This document shows, piece after piece, positions 26,975 to 34,670 of a stretch of 64,000 bases of DNA (its first letter is position 1; every line of letters begins with the position of its first letter). Both the position numbers and the translations under genes were made by a program. Source of the stretch: Flammeovirgaceae bacterium UBA2338 (lineage in GTDB: Bacteria; Bacteroidota; Bacteroidia; Cytophagales; Cyclobacteriaceae). The notes under the pieces were generated by a model. That model was given only the letters and a program-made list of their open reading frames with translations. It did no database searches and was not told the origin of the DNA. The stretch covers positions 28,295 to 92,294 of the forward strand of contig DDUM01000029.1 in NCBI GenBank assembly GCA_002344795.1, in the 5' to 3' direction.

Positions 26975-28072
26975 TTAAAATTCTGTTCCCGATGACCTTC
27001 CAAGGTGAGTAACTGCACATCTGAATCCGATGTAAGCTCTCGTTGAATCTTTAAATTCATATGTCCTTGTTCCTGTTTCAAGAAAGTAAGCCACATCTTT
27101 CCATGAGCCACCACGAATCACTTTCTTGGGAGCTATGTTTGCGTTGTACTTCGAGCTTTCAGGGTTAGTTCTTTCATCAATAAATTGAGGGTTCAAATCC
27201 CATACAGTAGGCACTGATGCTGGGTTAAAGTCATCAAGGCACCACTCGGATACGTTCCCGGATGTATCGAAAATTCCGTAGTCGTTAGGAAAATAAGATT
27301 GAACAGGTGATGTGTAGGCAAATCCGTCATCGTAGAAATTACCACGGCCTGGCTTAAAGTTGGCCAACATACATCCTTTCGAGTTTCTTATATAAGGGTT
27401 ACCCCATGGGTACTTGGCCATATCACGACCACCTCTTGCTGCATATTCCCACTCCGCCTCAGATGGCAAGCGGAACTCAGGCATCGGAAACTCTCCAATA
27501 GTTTTTCTATAATCATTGAGATAAGCTGTTCTCCATTTCCCGAAGAATACTGCTGCATCCCAGTTGATACCAACAACAGGATAATCATCATATCCTGGGT
27601 GCCAGTAATAATAGTCTTGAATTGGATCTCCCATGTGGTGAGCAAAGTCTTTTACCCAGGAGGTAGTATCAGGGTAATAGTTCTGACGGAACTCAGCTTC
27701 ACTTACTGTTGGGAACCCTTCGATGGTACCATTGTCTACCAAAAAGAAATTGGTGAACTGGCGGTATTCATTATTAGTAATCTCAGAATCATCCATAAAG
27801 AATGGCCCGATGGTTACTTGCTTATTGAAATTGATTTGTGTGGAAGCAGGATCTTCATCCGCTTGTCCCATGTGGAAAGTACCTGCAGGAACAGGAACCA
27901 TTCCGTAAGGAATAGTCATTACCCAGCCTTGTCGATTGGGTACGCCAACCAACTCACCTTGGTCACCACCACCACCACCACCGATTCCCAATAGTCCGCA
28001 GCTACCAAGTACTGCTGCCATCACTATCAAAGCCACGTAGCTCAAACCTTTTGGAGAAACCATCTTATTCAT
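26975..28072 (-). CDS. gldK: Type IX secretion lipoprotein GldK (SUMF/FGE-sulfatase domain)
   Basis: GldK/PorK forms rings with GldN under the outer membrane. The 365-residue protein has a lipobox AAVLGSC at about residues 19-25, a glycine run just after it, and a formylglycine-generating-enzyme-like domain shown by VPAGTFHMGQADEDP, FRLPSEAEWEYAARGG, GNVSEWCLDDF and the C-terminal IGFRCAVTH. In GldK this fold is structural; catalytic activity is not expected. It heads the gldKLMN block. Confidence 0.96.
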   Translation of the reverse strand: MNKMVSPKGLSYVALIVMAAVLGSCGLLGIGGGGGGDQGELVGVPNRQGWVMTIPYGMVPVPAGTFHMGQADEDPASTQINFNKQVTIGPFFMDDSEITNNEYRQFTNFFLVDNGTIEGFPTVSEAEFRQNYYPDTTSWVKDFAHHMGDPIQDYYYWHPGYDDYPVVGINWDAAVFFGKWRTAYLNDYRKTIGEFPMPEFRLPSEAEWEYAARGGRDMAKYPWGNPYIRNSKGCMLANFKPGRGNFYDDGFAYTSPVQSYFPNDYGIFDTSGNVSEWCLDDFNPASVPTVWDLNPQFIDERTNPESSKYNANIAPKKVIRGGSWKDVAYFLETGTRTYEFKDSTRAYIGFRCAVTHLGRSSGTEF

Positions 28073-28214
28073 ATTCTTAAGTGATATTAAAAATCAATTT
28101 TACAGGTCAAAGCCAACCTAAACCGATCCGAAAGTTATCTTTTTAGCTCTTATTATTAAAAAATGTATCGCCCAAATTCTATAAAATCCTAAAAAAAGCA
28201 AAATAAATCCATGA

Positions 28215-29165
28215 TTAGTGTCTGTATCTCGGTGTGCGAACCACTTTTTTTCCGCTTCCCGGATTAACTGGTAATTCATAAGTAAGCATAAATTCATGTG
28301 AAGTTGGCTGCTTAGCAGCCTGATCCTTAATAATATAGTCCAATCCGTAACCCAACTTCAAAGATTTATCCTTCAATAAACTGTATCCTAACATCAAGAT
28401 AGCTGCTTCTGATTGACGAAACGATAAACCTCCCCACATAGTATCTTTAAAATAGGCCAATCCACCAATATCGAAGGTGGTTTTGGTAAAATCGGACTTC
28501 ACCAGGCCAGTAAACTGGAATCTGAGGTCAAAGTTAACATCATAAAAATATCCTCCCGTTACATAAACGTGACTTGCCAGTGCGTTTCTTTGGCTAACAC
28601 CAAAATCAAATTCGGATTTGATAAGGTGATTAAAGCTTACTCCCGCATAATACTTCTCCTTTCTAAGGAATGCACCAACAGCAAGATCAGGTCTTACCTG
28701 CGACTGTTTACCTGTAGCCCCTAGCAGTGGATCATTAAAATCAGTAGGTCTGTATTGATCAAAATTGATGGTTTGGGAATAGATTCCTACCCTCATCCCC
28801 AAACTAAGTTTGGCGTCTTTTATTCCCAGGTGATAGGCATAGGATGCCTGAGCTTCAAGATTGTTTTGAGGGCCCAGTTTGTCATTAACAATGTAAGCAC
28901 CAAATCCGCTGTTGAGCTTGTATATAGGTGTAGTCATGCTTACGATTTGAGTGGTGGGTGCACCTCCTCCTCCAAAACTGGGAGCATATCCCAGCCACTG
29001 GCTTCTGTGAATAGCCGTAAGTTTAGTTACGCCCTCTACCCCGGCATATCCTGGATTGTAATAAAGGGTGTTGAACATATAATGAGTGAATTGGGGATCC
29101 TGCTGGGCAGAAACTTTCCAAGTCCATAACAATAGTGCAACACCTATGATTAATCTTCTACTCAC
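28215..29165 (-). CDS. PorP/SprF family type IX secretion membrane protein
   Basis: This outer-membrane beta-barrel-type protein of about 316 residues begins, from the GTG at 29165, with signal peptide MSRRLIIGVALLLWTWKVSA and the family hallmark QQDPQFTHYMFNTLYYNPGYAG. PorP/SprF proteins are outer-membrane partners of the type IX system that tether cargo or link to the GldKN ring. An in-frame ATG at 29213 exists, but a promoter-like sequence lies between the two, so I prefer the GTG. It precedes gldK by about 140 bases in the usual porP-gldKLMN order. Confidence 0.9.
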   Translation of the reverse strand: MSRRLIIGVALLLWTWKVSAQQDPQFTHYMFNTLYYNPGYAGVEGVTKLTAIHRSQWLGYAPSFGGGGAPTTQIVSMTTPIYKLNSGFGAYIVNDKLGPQNNLEAQASYAYHLGIKDAKLSLGMRVGIYSQTINFDQYRPTDFNDPLLGATGKQSQVRPDLAVGAFLRKEKYYAGVSFNHLIKSEFDFGVSQRNALASHVYVTGGYFYDVNFDLRFQFTGLVKSDFTKTTFDIGGLAYFKDTMWGGLSFRQSEAAILMLGYSLLKDKSLKLGYGLDYIIKDQAAKQPTSHEFMLTYELPVNPGSGKKVVRTPRYRH

Positions 29166-29185
29166 AATTACCGAAAAAACAGATT

Positions 29186-29213
29186 TAAATATACAGCATT
29201 TATAATTACACAA
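29186..29213 (-). promoter_or_regulatory. Probable promoter of porP and the gldKLMN block
   Basis: On the minus strand TTG at 29213-29211 is followed after 17 bases by TATATTTA at 29193-29186, one base away from the TAnnTTTG consensus and with the expected spacing for a Bacteroidota promoter. Transcription would start near 29178, downstream of the ATG at 29213 and upstream of the GTG at 29165. Confidence 0.5.
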
Positions 29214-29277
29214 TCAATCCAATGTAATTAAAGTGTAATAAAATCTAAGCCAGAGTAAAAACTTAACCCTTAATGAG

Positions 29278-30054
29278 TTACTTAACGCCATTTGCCTTCA
29301 TAATGTAGAGCTCCAACGCCCCTGTCATTGAAGGGGCATTCGGTTGGGGTGCTTCAATATCAAGGATCAAACCGGCATCTTTCACAGCCTTTGATGTAGT
29401 GGGCCCAAAGGCAGCAATTCGTGTATTATTCTGCTTAAAATCGGGGAAATTTAGTAAAAGTGAGTTGATCCCTGCCGGAGTAAAAAATGCCAGAATATCA
29501 TAGTAGACATCCGTAAGGTCACTCAGGTTTGCTGCCATCGTATGATAAATGACCGCCTCTGTGTGGTTGAAATTATTTTCAGTTAAAAAATCAGGTATGT
29601 CGCTGATGCGAATATCTGAACAAGGGAAAAGAAACTTTTCGTTTTTGTGTTTCTTTATTATTTCCAGCAAGTCTTTGGTGTCTCTTAGTCCAGAGAATAT
29701 TTTCCTTTTCCGTATTACGATATACTTCTGTAGGTAGTAAGCGGTCTGCTCATTAATGCAGAAATACTTCATGTCCGCAGGCATTTCAATTTTCAACTCT
29801 TTACAGATTTGAAAGAAGTGATCTACCGCATTTCTACTTGTAAAGATAATAGCCGTATGAGCCAGAATATCTACTTTTTGTTTTCGAAAGTCCTTAATGT
29901 TTACCGGTTCTACCTGGATAAACTGCCTGAAGTCAATCTTCAAATTATACTTCTCGGCAAGTTTGAGGAAGGGAGAATTGGGGTCAGTTGGGGCTTCTTG
30001 TGATACCAGGATGCTCTTCACTTTATTCATCCTGTCATTCATAGTTTCAGTCAT
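29278..30054 (-). CDS. hemD: Uroporphyrinogen-III synthase
   Basis: HemD closes hydroxymethylbilane into uroporphyrinogen III in heme synthesis. The 258-residue protein shows the two-domain pattern of the family: IIFTSRNAVDHFFQ in the first half, FLFPCSDIRISDIPDFL in the middle, and YDILAFFTPAGINSLL then IAAFGPTTSKAVKDAGL in the second half, all characteristic though the family is highly divergent. There are three possible ATG starts within the first nine codons. It follows the DUF4271 gene by 22 bases. Confidence 0.88.
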   Translation of the reverse strand: MTETMNDRMNKVKSILVSQEAPTDPNSPFLKLAEKYNLKIDFRQFIQVEPVNIKDFRKQKVDILAHTAIIFTSRNAVDHFFQICKELKIEMPADMKYFCINEQTAYYLQKYIVIRKRKIFSGLRDTKDLLEIIKKHKNEKFLFPCSDIRISDIPDFLTENNFNHTEAVIYHTMAANLSDLTDVYYDILAFFTPAGINSLLLNFPDFKQNNTRIAAFGPTTSKAVKDAGLILDIEAPQPNAPSMTGALELYIMKANGVK

Positions 30055-30076
30055 AACTACACTAAATCAGTTCTGC

Positions 30077-31180
30077 TTAAGAATTTAAGACCTTAACGAG
30101 GATAACAATCGGGATTAATTCCGAAGCGCAAAGGTAGGAAAATAAATGAAAAAATCTGAAGGTAGATCGTCTCATTAATTTTAACCCAATAACTACTACC
30201 CATACAATAAGCAATAAAACAATAGCGCCAATTAAAAAACTATAGGCTTCCGGGCTTTGAATTTTAAAAACAAAATAGCATATGCATACCAACCCCGATA
30301 GAATACTAATAAAAAACATGAGCCGGACGTAGTTGTAAAATTGTGGACTCGGTGCATCCCGAAAATCAAATAACCGTGCAAGACTTAATAGCAATATTAG
30401 CTTAGCCAAAAGCACAATGAATATCATGCCTGAAATTTTAAACCATTGCAAAAAGCTTTGTCCAAATGAATTTGCAGCAAATGACTCCGAGATGGGGATC
30501 AGGTTGGCTCCAAAATGGAAAATAGTTAGCAAGGAAAATCCCGCAACCAGACTACTGAATAAATAATAAAGTATATTAACACTTGCTGAAATACGACTAT
30601 TCAGAAGGGTATCCTCCCGCTCCTGAATAGAGAATAGCCTTATAAAATTTAAGTAGTCAAGCGTCAGGCGCGGATTGGTTCTAAGTAAAACGGTAAAGTA
30701 TATCAGTAAAAGAACTGAAACAATAATAGAAAAATCAAGATAGAATTCTGGCGCCCGAAGGGAGTTGCCTATGTCGGAGCGCAATACAGATGGAGAAACT
30801 ACTTTAGTCTGCAGCCATGACAATCCTTTTGAGTGGTAAACACTCAATAGCCAAGGTTCAGGTATTTTGGTTCTGAGGCTATCCAGGTTCAGTGAAATAA
30901 ATTTTCTCTCAAAAGCGATTTGTTGGTAATTGATATAAACCGAAAAAGGTCTTGCTCCATTGATCTCCAGATAACTTCCTCTACTGTACCTCCCCGGATC
31001 GACCTCAAAATATATTGTTCGATCTTTTGTATAAAAGTGAGGTTCATAGCTTTCAAATTGACCTTCAGAAAATACCTTCCAGTCCTTTTGTAAATCGGTA
31101 ACTACCGGATGCTCGATCAAAGGCTGTGAAAAGCCCACAACGGTGCTAAAAAATATTATTACGATCAGAAGTCTTCTCAC
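30077..31180 (-). CDS. DUF4271 membrane protein
   Basis: The protein, about 367 residues from the GTG at 31180 (a TTG at 31207 is also possible), begins with a signal peptide MRRLLIVIIFFSTVVGFSQ and has an extracytoplasmic N-terminal half with little recognisable structure, then about seven membrane spans in the C-terminal half ending FFHLFSYLCASELIPIVIL. This layout, and its position just upstream of hemD, match the Bacteroidota DUF4271 family. Its function is not known. It diverges from hemW. Confidence 0.75.
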   Translation of the reverse strand: MRRLLIVIIFFSTVVGFSQPLIEHPVVTDLQKDWKVFSEGQFESYEPHFYTKDRTIYFEVDPGRYSRGSYLEINGARPFSVYINYQQIAFERKFISLNLDSLRTKIPEPWLLSVYHSKGLSWLQTKVVSPSVLRSDIGNSLRAPEFYLDFSIIVSVLLLIYFTVLLRTNPRLTLDYLNFIRLFSIQEREDTLLNSRISASVNILYYLFSSLVAGFSLLTIFHFGANLIPISESFAANSFGQSFLQWFKISGMIFIVLLAKLILLLSLARLFDFRDAPSPQFYNYVRLMFFISILSGLVCICYFVFKIQSPEAYSFLIGAIVLLLIVWVVVIGLKLMRRSTFRFFHLFSYLCASELIPIVILVKVLNS

Positions 31181-31281
31181 CCGATGAGCCCTAAAATTTT
31201 TTTGCAAAGATTATCAATATTAGTGAGTTAAGTAAACCAGTATGTTCTTTCTACCTTTACCTGCAACAAAACTGGTGGTCA

Positions 31282-32406
31282 ATGCCTGGACTTTACTTTC
31301 ATATTCCATTCTGTAAGCAGGCCTGTTATTACTGTGATTTCCATTTTTCTACCAACCTCAGCCGCACCGAAGAAATGGTAGATGCCATAGCTCAGGAATT
31401 GGCATTACAGAAGAACTACCTCGCCAATAAAAAGCTTACAAGCATTTATTTTGGAGGGGGCACGCCCTCTTTGTTAAAAGCCAATCATTTTGAGAAAATT
31501 TTCAACGCCATTGATAATTTTTTTCAACTTGATGCCGCCTGTGAGATTACGCTTGAGGCTAACCCTGATGATCTCTCTGCTGCTCAACTAAACATGTTTC
31601 TCGCAGCTGGCATCAATCGATTGAGCATTGGCATTCAGTCTTTTGATGATCAAGTCCTGAAATTTTTAAATAGATCTCACGATAGTAAAATAGCCATCAC
31701 AGCGCTGGAAAATGTTCGAAAGGCCGGATTTGAGAATTTTAGTCTTGATCTAATCTATGCCATCCCAGGGCAGAATAACACTCAACTAAAACACAATATT
31801 AAAACAGCCATACAATTCTCCCCCGTGCACATCTCAGCATACAGCCTTACTATCGAACCTAAAACAGTTTTTGGAAATTGGGTCTCGAAAAAAAAATTAA
31901 CTCCGGTTGAAGAGACTATCAATGCCGGTCAGTTTGAGCTAATAAGTAATGAACTTACTGAACAGGGTTACGAGCATTATGAAATCTCTAACTACAGCAA
32001 ACCAGGATATTACTCCAGGCACAATAGCAGTTATTGGAAACAAACGCCTTATTTGGGAATTGGGCCAAGTGCCCACTCCTATAACAGGGTAAGTCGTCAA
32101 TTCAACATCAGCAATAATGCAGTCTACATTAAATCCATACAGAACAGTGAAATTCCATTTCAGTTGGAGATGCTCACCAAGGAAAACAAAATAAATGAAT
32201 ATGTATTCACGACCTTAAGAACCATGTGGGGTTGCAATCTGGAATTGCTTATGGACGAATACCAATTTGATCTGATGGGTCAAAACAAAGCTTATCTGGA
32301 CAAGCTGATTCAACAAGGTATGGTAACACTTCATAATAACAGTCTCAGTCTGACCAAAAAAGGGAAGTTACTGGCTGATCAGATTTCTCTAGATCTGATG
32401 GTATAA
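31282..32406 (+). CDS. hemW: HemW-type radical SAM protein
   Basis: The 374-residue protein begins GLYFHIPFCKQACYYCDFHF, which holds the CxxxCxxC iron-sulfur cluster motif (plus the extra cysteine-rich CxxC typical of this group), then IYFGGGTPSLL and SIGIQSFDDQVLKFLNRSH. It lacks the features of true oxygen-independent coproporphyrinogen oxidase HemN and matches HemW, which carries heme and helps place it in respiratory enzymes. Starts and length are normal. Confidence 0.9.
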   Translation: MPGLYFHIPFCKQACYYCDFHFSTNLSRTEEMVDAIAQELALQKNYLANKKLTSIYFGGGTPSLLKANHFEKIFNAIDNFFQLDAACEITLEANPDDLSAAQLNMFLAAGINRLSIGIQSFDDQVLKFLNRSHDSKIAITALENVRKAGFENFSLDLIYAIPGQNNTQLKHNIKTAIQFSPVHISAYSLTIEPKTVFGNWVSKKKLTPVEETINAGQFELISNELTEQGYEHYEISNYSKPGYYSRHNSSYWKQTPYLGIGPSAHSYNRVSRQFNISNNAVYIKSIQNSEIPFQLEMLTKENKINEYVFTTLRTMWGCNLELLMDEYQFDLMGQNKAYLDKLIQQGMVTLHNNSLSLTKKGKLLADQISLDLMV

Positions 32407-32479
32407 CCATAAATTTCCTAATTGCTATTTTGCATTAAACCAACTAAAAATAGTTAATTTTCGGGGCGCAATTTCACTT

Positions 32480-32845
32480 ATGACCAAAGAAGAAAAACAG
32501 GTATACATGCTTCTGAAGACCGTGATCTTTAGTTATCACGGCCTTGATGAGGATGAAAAGAAAAACCTGGAAAATACTGCGGAAAAATTAGAGGCCAGCA
32601 ATGAGCTGAAATGGGCTTTAGATTTTATTGCCGAGGATTTTATAACTGCTTTTGATCGTGCTCGCGCCTATCTCAATGACATCATTGGAGACTACCCAAA
32701 AGCGGAGCGCATCAACCTTATTAATATGGTTTGGGAAGCCAATAACATCAAAGGCTATGTTACAGAAATGGAGGCCACCGCTATGCTTAAACTGGCCAAA
32801 GACTGGAACGTAGAAAAAGAATTGATCGCCCTCGTATTAAAGTAG
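32480..32845 (+). CDS. Conserved-looking acidic helical protein, unknown
   Basis: This 121-residue protein is predicted fully helical and acidic, with no signal or membrane segment (MTKEEKQVYMLLKTVIFSYH at the start, VTEMEATAMLKLAKDWNVEK near the end). The regular pattern of acidic and hydrophobic residues recalls TerB-like helical proteins, but no motif confirms it. Its stop is one base from the stop of the convergent response regulator gene. Confidence 0.65.
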   Translation: MTKEEKQVYMLLKTVIFSYHGLDEDEKKNLENTAEKLEASNELKWALDFIAEDFITAFDRARAYLNDIIGDYPKAERINLINMVWEANNIKGYVTEMEATAMLKLAKDWNVEKELIALVLK

Positions 32846-32846
32846 C

Positions 32847-33563
32847 TTACAAAGACATCATGTCTTTGAACTTGGCAGCTTGCCTGCGGCTTACTTCAAC
32901 TTTATCCCCACCTTTTAGCTTTACCATCAAACCACCATTGAACCATGGCTCTATACTCTCTACCCAGCTGAGGTTAATAATATGTTTACGGCTCGCTCTA
33001 AAAAAAGCCCGTTCATCTAATTTCTCATCAAGGGCATTCAGCGACTTATGAATCATAGGACGGTTGCTATCAAAGTACACTTTGATATAATTTCCATCGG
33101 ACTCAAACAATCTAATATTGGTAAGGCTTACAAACCAGCAACGGTCTCCGTCTTTGACAAATACCTGATCATCCAATCCCAGTTTTTTATCCTTCGACCG
33201 GCCACCTTTACTCTTCTCTTTTTCGTGTATTTTTTGAACTGCTTCAGAAAGGCGCTCAGGATGGATGGGTTTGAGCACATAGTCCAGGGCATTTACCTCG
33301 AACGCTTTTAGAGCAAATTCATCATAGGCAGTAGTAAAAACTACCAAAGGCGCTGAGTCAAGTGATTCGAGCAATTGGAACCCTGTCCTTCCGGGCATTT
33401 GTATGTCTAAGAATAACAAATCGGGATTAAGCTCATTAACCATTTGCTCTGCTTCATCAGCATTCATCGCTTCACCTACTACTTCTATTGAAGGATGATC
33501 TTCCAATAATTTTATTAGCTCTTTCCTTGCTAATCTTTCGTCATCAACTATCAGTGCTCTCAT
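32847..33563 (-). CDS. LytTR-family response regulator
   Basis: The 238-residue regulator has a receiver domain with acidic pocket IVDDER at residues 5-10, phospho-acceptor Asp53 in LLFLDIQMPG and Lys98 in YVLKPI, followed by a LytTR DNA-binding domain at about residues 133-238 (FESDGNYIKVYF and FFRASRKHIINL). It overlaps the upstream sensor kinase gene by four bases, so the two form one system. Its target genes cannot be seen. Confidence 0.95.
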   Translation of the reverse strand: MRALIVDDERLARKELIKLLEDHPSIEVVGEAMNADEAEQMVNELNPDLLFLDIQMPGRTGFQLLESLDSAPLVVFTTAYDEFALKAFEVNALDYVLKPIHPERLSEAVQKIHEKEKSKGGRSKDKKLGLDDQVFVKDGDRCWFVSLTNIRLFESDGNYIKVYFDSNRPMIHKSLNALDEKLDERAFFRASRKHIINLSWVESIEPWFNGGLMVKLKGGDKVEVSRRQAAKFKDMMSL

Positions 33564-34606
33564 ATTGAATTTATCTGTGGAATTCTTATTTCTGTAAGTA
33601 CAAAACTATCGTTTTCTGTTAATATTCTAAAAGAGGCAGAACCTCCATAGACAAGTTTTAATCGTTGCTTGGTGTTTTCAAGCCCCAAACCGCCTGTAGT
33701 CCTTTTTACACCATTTATATACTGTCCACTGTTACGAATTTGAATAATAAGGACATCGTTTTCAACAATAGTTTTAATTTGAATGAGGCCACCTTCGGTT
33801 AACCGTGAAATGCCATGTTTAATTCCATTTTCAACGAGGGTTTGAATCATTAGTGGGGGCACTAAAAAATCCTTGGAGTTTGGATCGATAATAAATTCAG
33901 TGCGAAGTCGCTCTTCAAATCGAATACTCTCCAATCCAAGGTAATCCTTTACCACTTTCAACTCGTCTTTGAATCTTGTAAGACTTCTTTTGTCGGCCAC
34001 CAATGAATTGCGGAGGATGCTTGAAAGTTGATTGATGGCCAGTTTGGACTTTGCAGGATTCTCATCTACTAAAGCCCTCACGCTGTTCAATGCATTGAAA
34101 ATAAAGTGGGGGTTGAGTTGTGATTTCAGGTTATTCAATTCAATCTCTCTGGCATATGCTTCCAATTTTAAGGACTTACTGTAGCGCTCAAAATAGTTAT
34201 ATATGAAATAAAGTGCTGACCAAATAAAGAAGATAATAGCATAGTAAAAGGAAAGGCCTAAAATATTCTGAAGATCAAAAACCACTTCTCGACTAAACAA
34301 ACGCAATGGCAATGAAATCGGAATTCTAAGAAAGTACATGATTACCCCAAGCGCAAACACACTTACAATTACCTTGGGAATAAGGCGGGTCATACCCAGG
34401 TTTAACCATTTCCATTTATTAATAAAGTAGCGGAAACCATGTGATACAAGCAGACAAAATATCGCCTCGTAAACAAGGAAAAGAATTCGCTGGGTGCTGA
34501 CGCCTAAACCTCCTGCTGCAATAATACTAGCGGCTATCTGCACCCCTGCATAAAGCGTCCATCCCCCCAGCTGTAAACTCCAATATAGTTTTTGTTTATT
34601 GAGCAT
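33560..34606 (-). CDS. LytS/YehU-type sensor histidine kinase
   Basis: The 348-residue protein has four predicted membrane spans in the first 150 residues and then a cytoplasmic kinase domain of the HisKA_7TM/LytS type. The phospho-accepting histidine lies in LKSQLNPHFIFNALNSVRAL, and the ATP-binding domain has VPPLMIQTLVENGIKHGIS and TGGLGLENTKQRL. It is the partner of the adjacent LytTR regulator, with overlapping genes. Confidence 0.93.
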   Translation of the reverse strand: MLNKQKLYWSLQLGGWTLYAGVQIAASIIAAGGLGVSTQRILFLVYEAIFCLLVSHGFRYFINKWKWLNLGMTRLIPKVIVSVFALGVIMYFLRIPISLPLRLFSREVVFDLQNILGLSFYYAIIFFIWSALYFIYNYFERYSKSLKLEAYAREIELNNLKSQLNPHFIFNALNSVRALVDENPAKSKLAINQLSSILRNSLVADKRSLTRFKDELKVVKDYLGLESIRFEERLRTEFIIDPNSKDFLVPPLMIQTLVENGIKHGISRLTEGGLIQIKTIVENDVLIIQIRNSGQYINGVKRTTGGLGLENTKQRLKLVYGGSASFRILTENDSFVLTEIRIPQINSI

Positions 34607-34670
34607 GATAAAACCCTTTCCCTAAGTTACTGAATTGAAAAGTCACATGAATTGCTCTTTTATAAACGGT

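Noticed and set aside
27599..27994. A 131-codon plus-strand frame.
   Set aside because: It is antisense to gldK, whose SUMF domain motifs are unmistakable on the minus strand.
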